DNA of 64,000 bases from Limnephilus marmoratus (taxonomy: Eukaryota > Arthropoda > Insecta > Trichoptera > Limnephilidae). The translations under genes and the position numbers were made by a program. The DNA lies in assembly GCA_917880885.1 (NCBI GenBank), contig OU862917.1, forward strand, positions 52,560,727 through 52,624,726, read 5' to 3'. Below are positions 55,586 through 64,000 of the stretch, piece after piece. Every line of letters begins with the position of its first letter. Within the stretch, counting starts at the first letter, position 1. The notes below the pieces were generated by a model, which saw nothing but the letters and a program-made list of their open reading frames with translations, searched no databases and was not told the origin of the DNA.

Positions 55586-55844
55586 TTTCACAGATTAAGC
55601 ACTTATTAACCCGTTAGACTAATTTGTTTGCTTTTCAGAACAACTCATGTAGATCACATAGAAATCGTTGTGTCTCTCTTACTATCATGGCTAGAATTAT
55701 GATCTAAACGGTGTAAGAAAGAAAAAACAATATACTTTATATTCAAATCTAAAAGTTTACCACACAATAATTCAAATGTACTAACACCTTTACGAAACGT
55801 TGTTTCCGACCACATTTTGGAAAAAAATTATTAAAAACTTTGGG

Positions 55845-55960
55845 AATTTTTTTTGTGAAACCTCCTTAGCCCCGTTAGAGTGATTTGAAATTCGGATGAA
55901 ACGGAAATGACGGACTACGGTACCTGCGAAGCATCAAACTGCGCTCATAAATATAAAACC
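55845..55960 (-). mobile_element. MITE, copy B3, fragment
   Basis: TTCGGATGAAACGGAAATGACG and CTGCGCTCAT are the reverse complement of the inner part of copies B1 and B2, next to GTGAAACCTC at its end. Confidence 0.55.
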
Positions 55961-56049
55961 GAAACGACGATAGGTAGATAGGTTAGTTGTATGTCATTGT
56001 CATTAGTTACCAATCTTAGTAATAAGTAATAAGCCACTTGTAATATACA

Positions 56050-56150
56050 TGTATAGATTTAATGTGTAAATGAATTGTAAAGCGCCCTTGAGGTGATTTT
56101 CTCAGGAAAATGGCGCTATAAAAATCATCCAACAATTATTATTTGATTTT
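56050..56150 (+). mobile_element. LINE 3' tail with conserved stem
   Basis: AATTGTAAAGCGCCCTTGAG, GTGATTTTCTCAGGAAAATGG, CGCTATAAAAATC and ATTATTATT. The stem AGCGCC..GGCGCT encloses a second small stem (GAGGTGATTTTCTC). Confidence 0.6.
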
Positions 56151-56197
56151 TACGGGTCGTCGGAATATAATGCATAAATTCGCGCCTCGCCGAGCGC

Positions 56198-56272
56198 GTC
56201 CCATAGCGCAGCGGTATAATACGTCGCAAATCTCAGCGGCCTGAGAAATCCGGAGGTTCGAATCCCACGAAA
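56198..56272 (+). tRNA. tRNA-like sequence, probably pseudogene or SINE head
   Basis: ATAGCGCAGCGGTATAAT resembles an A-box region and GGTTCGAATCC (56252-56262) is a perfect B-box. The arms do not pair into a full cloverleaf by eye, and the 3' side runs into an A-rich tract (56272-56285). The spacing leaves room for a variable arm. A working tRNA is unlikely. Confidence 0.4.
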
Positions 56273-56560
56273 TCAAAAAAATAAACATTTTCCAATCTTC
56301 AAACCACTTTAAAATAAACAGGCAAAAGAAATCGACATCTAGCGACTTTCTAGTATCATTTCTATCGCTTGTGAATTACACACTCTAAATTTTTATAAAT
56401 TATTTTTACATAAAACGACTAAAAAGTGAGTTGACGATAACTTTCATAATACATTTGACTGATTAAATATATGTGTTTTTTTTCATTAGCGGTTTATCAG
56501 TAATTGTAGTTAGAATAAAAAAACTTTTTTTTTGCCTGTTACTCGTGGCGAAATAAGGAA

Positions 56561-57180
56561 CACTGAGAATACATATATTTTTTGGCTTGTGGCTTCCTCT
56601 TAAGTAATCACTTTCAAATCGTATGACTTAGAGGAAATTTTTGTTTTGATTTATTTTTTGTACGCAAACCGTTTACGTGATCATTAAACACGTCTTACGA
56701 ACGAAGTGGTAATAAAGCTACGTAGTGACAAAATTCATTGGAATATTTACCTAAAGAAGCAATAAAAATATCGATATGAAAAATATTTCAAAAATAATGA
56801 AATGTATATTTTTTTATTCGTGAAGGAAATTATGTTCAAAACAAAATAATTATTATAACGAATGGCCTACGTGTTTACGAGTTATTTTCGTAGTCAGTCA
56901 TTTGAAGCAGGTACAAAGTTCGGAGGTGCGTGACAAGGGGTCTGCCCACCAAATTGACTTGAAGATTGCGAACTGGTGTTTAGTTCTGCCACTGTGCCGT
57001 GGGATTTGAGATTAAAAATAATACACGTAATAAACAAATAATTATTTTAATTTTTAAAACCAAAATAGGTAAGAATTGATGCTTTTGAAGGTTGAAGACG
57101 TTTTTAAGAAGCATTAAATGGAAAGAAACAAACTAATTAAGTTAGAAAAATCATAAAATCTATGCTTTATAAATTTATAA
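56561..57180. other. AT-rich spacer, nothing recognised
   Basis: No gene or repeat recognised. Confidence 0.4.
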
Positions 57181-57186
57181 GCAAGG

Positions 57187-57395
57187 GTGACCGGACAACT
57201 CAGAATCATCCAACTTCAACACCTCCCTTGAAAATTCATTAAAATTGATGATATTTTTTACAAATTTGTTAAATAGGTTACGTTAGGTTAGGTTACCAGT
57301 TATTTGTCCAATTTTTTGTTTTCATAACTTTTAATGACTTTTTAAAGGGGTGTTGAAGATACATGATTCTGAGTTGTCATGGAACCATGAGTAAG
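57187..57395. mobile_element. Palindromic MITE with GGACAACTC ends (copy 2)
   Basis: GACCGGACAACTCAGAATCAT at the left mirrors ATGATTCTGAGTTGTC at the right. Further in, TTCAACACC/GGTGTTGAA and CATTAAAA/TTTTAATG pair too. The middle holds GTTAGGTTAGGTTACC, which is not telomeric in context. Confidence 0.7.
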
Positions 57396-57687
57396 TACCA
57401 AGCCAATGAAATGGGTTTCGCGTTCCTCAATTTGGGAGGCGGTTATGGGTACCGCTGCCCCGGGAACCATATATTGGATAACCAAAACCCCCGCCAACAC
57501 AGCGCAAATTTAAGATTTTCTCTGCCACAGGTCACCCCAAGTGGTTCATTACATTTGATTAGGGAATGCAATCCCGGTATAACGGGATCCCGAAATACCG
57601 GGATCCCGCAAACATTTTGCAGGACTAATCTCGGTCGAAAATTTTGCGGGATCCCGCTGGACTGGCGGGATTACAGAGGAGCGTAGT

Positions 57688-57972
57688 ATGAAGAGTTCGA
57701 AATCAACAGCCCAAGAACTTAGATCTGGCAATATGAGCAACCTTGAGGTTTTGATAAAGAAGGAAATGAATTACTTCGAGTCCGGTGGATTAAAAGGCAC
57801 ATACCTTCAATTCACTTACAATGCGCTAATGATTATTGTGCCAACCAGCGTGGAAGCTGAACGAGCTGTTTCAGTCCTTGCCTACCTTGTGTCCAATATC
57901 AGAAGCCGTTTATCAGACGACACAATTAATACTTTAACTTTTTTACGAAGCTTTTTCCAAAATAATGTTTAA
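57688..57972 (+). CDS. hAT transposase, C-terminal dimerisation domain only
   Basis: The 94-residue frame contains the hATC domain at about residues 20-90: IKKEMNYFESGG, YNALMIIVPTSVEAERAVS and SNIRSRLSDDTINTLTFLRSFF. In full transposases this domain follows the catalytic core and holds the dimer together. The catalytic core and the BED zinc finger are missing because of the element's internal deletion. The ATG lies just inside the left end, probably by chance. If made, such a piece could interfere with full-length transposase, but that is speculation. The frame is well preserved compared with the other hAT remnants here. Confidence 0.85.
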   Translation: MKSSKSTAQELRSGNMSNLEVLIKKEMNYFESGGLKGTYLQFTYNALMIIVPTSVEAERAVSVLAYLVSNIRSRLSDDTINTLTFLRSFFQNNV

Positions 57973-58103
57973 ACTTATGATGCTTATTGTACAAGAATAT
58001 TGTTTATCGTGTGAACGTTATAATTTAAATTTTAGTTGTTATGTAAATTTATGTCTTATCTTATTCTTTGCCAATTTATGACTTAAACTTTACCTATGTC
58101 TAA

Positions 58104-59082
58104 TAAACGGCGGTACTCGCTAGGTATTTACGAACATGAACACTCGCTACCGGGTAATAAATACCACAGAGTTTAATTGCCGTTATTTTCAAAAAGACAC
58201 TTGAGTTTAAATGTTTGACAATGTATTTGTGTTATTGGTACTATTGTTCATATATAAAACTACGAATGCAACTTTTAATGTTTATTTATTTTTAATAGAG
58301 TTTATCCTAAAAAATAATCAAAAAAAATTATTTTTTTCTTAGTAATCTTACGAAAATCAACAATTATATTTTTTTTCTTACAAATTTGGCAAAATTGAGA
58401 TCGGCATCGAAAATAAACTAGGTACACTCCATAAATACTAAAAAATAATGGTACCTTTATACTGAGTGAACATTGAGATAATCAACACTAAACAAACTGT
58501 TTCAAATATTTTGCTAAAAACGAAACTACTTCACTCTATCATAGCAATCCTCACATATTGGGGTTGTATGCTCGCGGCATATCTTTTTGGAGCACAATTG
58601 GCAAACCAACTTCTGAATCTGAAGGTAGACGGTCAAAAACATTTTCTGAATTTGAGGGTGCGCCTGAACTATCAGCTTCCTGTTCAGTTTCACTTTCGTC
58701 TTCACTATTCTCCTCAAAATCTTCTATTTCTGACGCATTTTCTTCTCCGCTGTCTTCTTCTTGAAGCAGCTCTTCTATTGTACTATCACTTTGAGGAATA
58801 CTCATTTTATTACAGCTCTAAAACAAAAAAAAAATCATAAACATATCGAAAAATAATGGAACAAGGATCGTCGCTACCGGGTATTTTTTACCCATACTCA
58901 CTTTACTTGTCTGTCATTAACAAGCGCCAAGCGCGAACTGACCGCCCCGCGGGGTGAGGGCGTGTGAACTATCGGTTTGAAGGTACTTAGAATCTTGGGT
59001 TGCCAGAACGCGTAGAAAAAAAAATACAACCAATTTTTTGTACTCTGGTATTTTTTACCCGGTAGCGAGTATCGCCGGGTTA
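58104..59082 (-). mobile_element. piggyBac-like deletion derivative nested in the hAT
   Basis: Ends TAA(A)CGGCGGTACTCGCTA and TAGCGAGTATCGCCGGGTTA are inverted repeats with small differences. The flanks are CTAA (58100-58103) and TTAA (59083-59086), i.e. a TTAA duplication with one change. The motif CGCTACCGGGTA recurs inside both ends (58150 and 58871 regions). The minus strand carries remains of both termini of a piggyBac transposase. It is about 980 bp, far short of a full element. Confidence 0.7.
58526..58805 (-). pseudogene. piggyBac transposase: acidic N terminus joined to Cys-rich C terminus, frame shifted
   Basis: From an ATG at 58805 the minus strand encodes an acidic start (MSIPQSDSTIEELLQEED, then a stretch rich in E, D and S). 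In another frame, 58604-58526 encodes VCQLCSKKICREHTTPICED and CYDRVK with the spacing C..C....C..H.....C..C. This is the zinc-binding Cys-rich domain at the C terminus of piggyBac transposases. The DDD catalytic core is gone. The deletion joint is near 58605-58620, out of frame, so the first frame stops soon after (PRAYNPNM). Confidence 0.75.
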
Positions 59083-59689
59083 TTAAACCATTTAAAATCT
59101 CCCAAGAACTTGTTTGATTAGGTATAAATTTAAAACTCTAAAAACAATGTTGGTAGATTGGGGTATCAGGCCTTTATTATACGATTGATTAGATATCTAA
59201 GTCCACCCTGCGGGATCCCGCAAAAAACCTGGATCCAGCGGGACTAAGATTGTTCAGACCCGCAAATACCTGGATTGACATGGTCTTGCGGGATTGCATT
59301 CCCTACATTTGATGATTTGCCGGTGTAGGGGTGCATTGAACCAGGTCTAGGTTTTGGCCGCGAATGCGCTTGCCCTCCTACTGCGTGGCGATTGGGATTG
59401 GGAGAGACTAGTGTTGAGGTAAACCTAATCTAGACCTCTCCAGCTCTCTCGACCCATCGCCTTGCACCGCCTTGTAATCATACGTCCGTGTCTCCTGGAA
59501 GCAAGGACCTCAGATTTCGACCCACCCCTCATACCTTTTTCCTTCCCAGAACTTCCTGTCCATCCTTTTCCTAAAAAGACCTCCCACACAGCATCTTCAA
59601 AGATGACTGACATAGGCCCGGAGGGAAATTATTTTCCTCGAAGCCTCCTGTGTGGAGTTAAAGTAATTGGTGTCATACCGAATTACACA

Positions 59690-59870
59690 ACACCATACCT
59701 CACTAGGTAGATCCTAGGCTGAGGGGTACTAGGTTCTGGATAACGGGTTTACAGTGACTTCTATGGTTCAACTTCGTGGTTTGGTAAGGTATTGTCAAAA
59801 ACTTCAATGATGTTTTTTTTAAAGTAGACAGTTTTTTTCTTTTTCGGTAATTCTTTAAGCCAAGAGATTT
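59690..59870 (-). mobile_element. LINE fragment related to 48.7-48.9 kb
   Basis: GATCCTAGGCTGAGGGGTACT, GTGACTTCTATGGTTCAACTT and TTTTTCGGTAATTC match 48.69-48.87 kb in the same orientation. Confidence 0.55.
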
Positions 59871-60167
59871 AACAAGGATTTAACCGATGTAAATAACAAA
59901 ATCGAACAATCTTAAAATGAACCCGAATAATAATTATTTAAACGTAGAATTAAAAGGTTGAGTTTTGACAGCAGTTTATCGTAAAAATCTAAACATTTTT
60001 ATAGCACGCGACATTCGCAAATAAGAAAATACTAATTTAAGTGTGTTTTATAAAGCTTTGTTTAACCTGCGTGAGTGGCAAGTACTTTTAAGGAATTTAT
60101 AATTTATGTCATTTTACACCATTGGCGTGAAATTTCACAACAAAGTAAATAACAATAAGTAGTCTGT

Positions 60168-60290
60168 ATTAATAATAATAATAATAAAACGTTTATTTGT
60201 TATAGAGAATACATCAGTACAAAGAAGCTTTGACTGTCCAACTAGGAAGGTCTCCCGTTCTAGGACAGTCAAATGACAAACATTTTGATA
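60168..60290 (-). mobile_element. Second 3' tail of the 29-kb LINE
   Basis: TTTGACTGTCCAACTAGGAA and GTTCTAGGACAGTCAAAT match the 28992-29040 stem region of the LINE's 3' UTR. The end is (ATA/TTA)n at 60171-60187 instead of pure A. A heavily 5'-truncated copy. Confidence 0.7.
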
Positions 60291-61980
60291 GGCGTAAATT
60301 TAATTTAGAAATGACCAATTTGGGACACAAATCAACAAATCATCGCCAAAAAACTTTATCTTATTTACTAAAGCTCAGGCAAAAATATTTAATTATTTAT
60401 AATGTATGCATAATTTAATTATTTACTAATTTAGTTATTATTAATTATTTATAATTATGCACAAGTGTCCTTTACGTACATGTTTTTTTTTTCAATATAG
60501 AAAAAAGAAAGAAATGTAAAATTATAAGTTTACTTGTAAATAAACCAAAAGAAAAATAATACATATTACCAAGATAAAAATAATACATTCTACCAAAAGA
60601 AAAATAATACATAAGAAAAATAATACCTATTAATTATAAATAAACCAAAAGAAAAATAATACATATTAATACAAAGTTATTGAAAGCAGTGAAGAAGAAG
60701 CAAACAGAAATACCTGTATACGGTGACCTTGTTAAAAAACGTACTGCTAAATTGTTTAATTAGTACAGCTTTATACTTCAGTAGAGGCATACAAAAAATA
60801 TCAGAATCGTTAGCATAAAAGGTTTTCAAAAATGTTTAAAGTGTTTTCCAATCGTACTTTAAACAACTTAATCAGCCATTACAATAAACTAGATCCGAAA
60901 GAAGCCTCGTAAGCAAAACATCTTACACTGCAAATGCAGACTCTCAATTATAATGTTAGTACACTTCAGTGGTAAGTTAGAGTGCCAATATCCTCGTAAC
61001 AGACCAAGCTAGTATTTTAGTCGAGTATTTAGAATTTTTGTAACTAAACGTGTCCAAACACCATTAATTTATTTGTTAGTAGTAGCATTTTGGTCATTCA
61101 AATAGTGGGATACTCGTTACTCGACTAACTACTTGCCAAATTCGAATAAACTATAAGGCCTAGTTGTTTCACAGAAAGTCAAATATAACATTGCCCACAA
61201 ATGGACATTCAGCGCCATTTTATTTTCTGAAATTTGAAAGGTTGATTCTAAATTGAATGTCGAAACGTGGATTCTAGATGCGTTTCAACTGTCTATCAAA
61301 TTATAATAAGCTGATAAGCTCAATAACGTGATAGTTGTCCTCTTATGCTGATCACAATTTGTTCAAAAGCTGAAACGGACTAAGAATCGGCGTTTAATAG
61401 GAACCTTTGAATTGTCAAAAAAACTAAATGGTGCTGAATGACCATTTGATGACTTCGTCACACGTGAATTTTTGCGAAACAACTGGGCAAATATGTTACA
61501 ATGAGAAAAGCCATGCATAACTCCGGGAATCACGGTCCGTCTATAAAAACATGTTTTTGGGTAAGCATCAATCAAAGTCTAAAACTATTCATAATAATGC
61601 TGCTAGAAGATATTTCGGGGCGCCCGACCGTGAAAATCTTACTAAAATAGAACCATTGTTTACAACAAAGTAATTTGTAAGCGTTAAGAATCGACCCACA
61701 CTTACAACACTAAACACACGCGAGGTTTTACAGGGTCGTGTTTTCCTCGAACGCGCTTAAAGTCAAAATATTATTATTTTCTTTGGCCTCGGGAGTTTTT
61801 AATACAGCGAAAATCAAATTATAAAAATCTGTTATAAAAATGTAAAAAAAAGATTGAACCACCGAATAGAAGCGTGATGTAGACGTGTCCATGTGTCCGA
61901 ATTAATGTCAATTTTATCGTATTTCGGGTGAAAAAGACCAAATATTTTCAAATACCAAAAATCTTTCTTACAAATAGATT
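60291..61980. other. AT-rich spacer with a minor tandem
   Basis: ACCAAAAGAAAAATAATACAT recurs three to four times between 60540 and 60665. Otherwise nothing recognised. Confidence 0.5.
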
Positions 61981-61984
61981 CATC

Positions 61985-62447
61985 TGGCTACCATGTAAGA
62001 CTCCAGTTACTAATATCTACAGCCTGTATGTCTGACGAATATCTACAGCTCATATGTTGAACTAATATCTACGAACTTCAGAGTGTTGATTAATATCTAC
62101 AGAGCTTAGGTTGAACTAATATCTACAGAGCATAGGTTGGACTAATCAGCTAAATGTGTCCAATAGTCCGATGTTAGGAATTTTTACATACATACTTACG
62201 TAAATTAAGTTTTTTAAACTGCATACGCAATATTACGTTATTCCAATATGCTATACACAATTGCAAATACAACCTCTGCCAGTGCTGTAGATATTCGTCA
62301 ACACTTTGGTTCTCATAGATATTAATCAACAGTTTGAGCTGTAGATATTCGTCAACACTTTGATTCTCATAGATATTAGTTCGATTTTTTCAGTTTTTGG
62401 AATTCCTGTAGATATTAGTAGACGCCTCCCCATGTAACCGGGCGTCT
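61985..62447. mobile_element. Element with mirrored TAATATCTACAG arrays
   Basis: TAATATCTACAG or close variants occur at 62011, 62037, 62063, 62091 and 62117 on the plus strand. The mirror CTGTAGATATTA or variants occurs at 62285, 62316, 62339, 62369 and 62406. Spacing at the left is 25-29 bases. The right outer edge carries a hairpin AGACGCC..GGCGTCT (62420-62447). Symmetric subterminal arrays like this are usually transposase-binding sites of a DNA transposon. No ORF. Confidence 0.6.
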
Positions 62448-62960
62448 TGTGCAGGGCTAGAAGATTGTTCAATAGTGACTAGCTGCAAACTCTGTACAAA
62501 TCTCAAGTACGCTCAAGAATTACATTTGGGAGCCACCTCTGGGCTGAGCCCCAAAATACTTGATCAACCTACTGATTCTTGAGGGCGATCCGTCTGTTTG
62601 ACAATGCCGTTATTAATACAGCATACCGATTGCCATCTCTAATGCACAGACGCAATGTAGGCATGCTGAGTCTGTTGTACATGTATTTTAATGGAGCCTG
62701 CTCTAAGAATTTACCAGCATTGATCCCGTTGCACGTGCGTGAAAATCGACACGAGCTGAACACCCGTTCACAGTTGATGTTGGCTTCATGAGAACTGGTT
62801 GTTAGTTTTTGTGTAAGTTGGCTCGTATGTGGAACAAGCTACCGACGCCGGCGTCTGTATTTGCTCCTTCGTATAATCCGGGCCTCTTCAAGACGCGTAT
62901 TAATAAATTCTTCCTACAGCACCGACATTAACCCGCTTCGCAACGACATAGTTCCCCTGT
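62448..62960 (+). mobile_element. LINE C-terminal fragment with frameshifts
   Basis: RAIRLFDNAVINTAYRLPSL, MHRRNVGMLSLLYMYFNGAC and SKNLPALIPLHVRENRHEL follow one frame. After shifts, WNKLPTPASVFAPSYNPGLF and KTRINKFFLQHRH appear. It is the same lineage as 42.98-43.6 kb, here without an insertion. 5' truncated; no polymerase core. Confidence 0.75.
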
Positions 62961-63013
62961 CTTCATACTGTACAGACAGGGGCGCTCTTCTGTTTGTTTG
63001 TTCTGCAATTAGA

Positions 63014-63465
63014 AGTTTGCAGTTCACACGCCGTAGAAGTGAAACATTCAGAAAACTAAAGTAGACAAGAGTGGGGAGGCAAAGAAACACCGCAGAAAGA
63101 GGAGACCGATTATACTATCTCATTCTCTCGCAGGCTACATCCTATAGATGTATGTGTTTGTCTCTTTTTAGTGTTGCTATTTTTCGTTTCATCGACATTC
63201 AAATCACAACGGTGCTAAAGATGTTTTCACTTCAAAAATACATGTGTACAGTTCATACGTGAAACTTTCTGAAAACCAAAGTAGACAAGAATGGAGAGGC
63301 TACGAAGCACCGCACAAAGAGGAGACCGATTATTCTACTTATTCTTTCGCAGGCTAAATCCTAAAGATGTACACACAGTTTGTCTCTCTTTAGTGTCGCT
63401 TTTTCATTTCATCGAGTTTCAATTCACAATGGTGGTAAAAAAGTTTTCATTACAAAACAAACTTA
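63014..63465 (+). mobile_element. MITE A family, two units in tandem
   Basis: Unit 1 (63014-63244) starts GCAGTTCACACGCCGTAGAAG and ends GATGTTTTCACTTCAAAA. Unit 2 (63246-63465) starts ACAGTTCATACGTGAAAC and ends AAGTTTTCATTACAAAA. Both contain GTAGACAAGA.TGG.GAGGC and AGAGGAGACCGATTAT. Head-to-tail pairs are uncommon for cut-and-paste MITEs and may reflect unequal exchange or insertion at an end. Confidence 0.65.
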
Positions 63466-63469
63466 ATTT

Positions 63470-64000
63470 TTTCTGCCTATCTGGAGCACAGTAGTCGAAA
63501 AGTCTTATTTGAATTGGGGACATCAATTTAACCGAAGTAATCCAAATTTTTCCCAAAGTAAGGAAACATTTGGCTTACTTCGGACGCAGGGCCACGTACA
63601 TAACTTACTTGTATCGGATTATGTTTTCAGTGTTTTAACGTCTACTATCGTTGCTGATACCGTAACACCGTCTAAGACATAGATTGGTGGTATTTACTAA
63701 AGAAAAAACAGCCTTCTAAAACGCCAGTGTTTCAATATTTTGACATGTTACCGGCTACACTCGCGTTATCAGTTCGTCTGCTTCCCCCGGAAGACAAATA
63801 ATAAAAGTTGCACCGTAAGGGGATAGAGGGGATGACGCGATCAATCTTACCCTGATAAACGGTGATGTTCCCCCGAGGAGATATTCCACCCCACACTTCT
63901 CCGGGGACTCGCAATTCTTAGCGCCTGAAGGGATGTTTGGAAATAAGGATGAGAGAAGGGGGGGGGGGGGGTGTTTAAGGGTGATTGACTTAAATTCCTA
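63470..64000. other. Spacer ending in a poly-G tract
   Basis: Nothing recognised except a run of about 14 G at 63958-63971. Confidence 0.5.

Larger units (their letters stand above)
55590..56560 (+). repeat. Unassigned dispersed repeat, interrupted copy
   Basis: The first half (55590-55810: AACTCATGTAGATCACATAGA, ATCTAAACGGTGTAAGAAA) and second half (56340-56560: CGACTAAAAAGTGAG) match 52080-52500. About 530 bases lie between them, including a MITE fragment, a LINE tail and a tRNA-like sequence. Confidence 0.5.
57560..59305 (+). mobile_element. hAT deletion derivative, exact 8-bp duplication
   Basis: Ends TAGGGAATGCAATCCCG and CGGGATTGCATTCCCTA are perfect 17-bp inverted repeats. CATTTGAT flanks both sides (57552-57559 and 59306-59313). 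CGGGATCCCG palindromes recur near both ends, likely transposase sites. Without the nested piggyBac it is about 760 bp and keeps only the last part of the transposase. GC-rich ends contrast with an AT-rich middle. Confidence 0.95.
57427..59665 (+). mobile_element. Hairpin-tailed repeat (copy 6), split by a hAT
   Basis: The 5' part (57427-57559: TCAATTTGGGAGGCGGTTAT, GTCACCCCAAGTGGTTC) and the 3' part (59314-59665: CCTCAGATTTCGACCCACCC, AAAAAGACCTCCCACAC, hairpin GGCCCGGAGG..CCTCG) make one family member once the hAT is removed. CATTTGAT is in both halves as the hAT's duplication. Confidence 0.8.

Noticed and set aside
57285..57305. Telomere-like TTAGGTTAGG
   Set aside because: Only two units inside a MITE centre, also present in similar MITEs. 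Not a telomeric array.
61985..62447. CRISPR array from regularly spaced repeats
   Set aside because: Repeats are short, variable, change orientation halfway, and the spacers are alike. The sequence context is an insect genome.

Overview
The window looks like repeat-rich, AT-rich intergenic or intronic DNA from an insect, most likely a moth or butterfly. The main clues are Lep1-like Helitron ends (a hairpin, then CTAG followed by T), tRNA-headed SINEs, several LINE clades whose copies end in short microsatellites, and many hAT and Harbinger-type fragments. I found no convincing host protein-coding gene, no rRNA, no CRISPR array and no bacterial operon. Species and family cannot be fixed from the sequence alone.

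Layout. 0-9.4 kb: 5'-truncated LINE ends, a SINE, a hairpin-tailed repeat and a GC-rich, CpG-rich island (5.6-6.9 kb) of unknown nature. 9.4-12 kb: a hAT element with an exact 8-bp target duplication, a decayed transposase and a degenerate zinc-finger-like tandem array. 12.5-21 kb: LINE remnants, a Helitron, hairpin-tailed repeats, SINEs, a hAT MITE and a cluster of a TGCAGAAAGCAGCCAG motif. 22-24.3 kb: a hAT whose right target duplication is broken by a second element carrying a MADF-domain ORF. 24.8-28.4 kb: SINEs in both orientations, three MITEs and a fold-back repeat. 28.9-32.7 kb: the one long intact gene, a 982-residue endonuclease-reverse transcriptase on the minus strand, with its 3' UTR and A tail. 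33-38.6 kb: a MITE, a SINE split by a Helitron, a palindrome and a 1.3-kb minisatellite of 10-bp units. 40.7-42.5 kb: a hAT holding a 155-bp-arm palindrome, a SINE and a LINE fragment. 43-57 kb: more SINEs, LINEs, MITEs and nested Helitrons. 57.4-59.7 kb: a three-level nest, in which a piggyBac deletion derivative sits in a hAT that sits in a hairpin-tailed repeat. 60-64 kb: a second 3' tail of the 29-kb LINE, a symmetric motif array, a LINE fragment and a tandem MITE pair.

The genes here work as parasites of one another rather than as a pathway. Non-autonomous elements (SINEs, MITEs, Helitrons, deletion derivatives) depend on proteins encoded elsewhere. The target duplications and interrupted copies allow the relative order of many insertions to be read directly.

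The least expected signals are four palindromic loci that share a CTGANGA / stem / GAAAC core resembling hammerhead ribozymes of Penelope-like elements, the 10-bp minisatellite that seems to have grown from a short tract inside a dispersed repeat, and the hairpin-tailed, A-tailed repeat family found at seven places.
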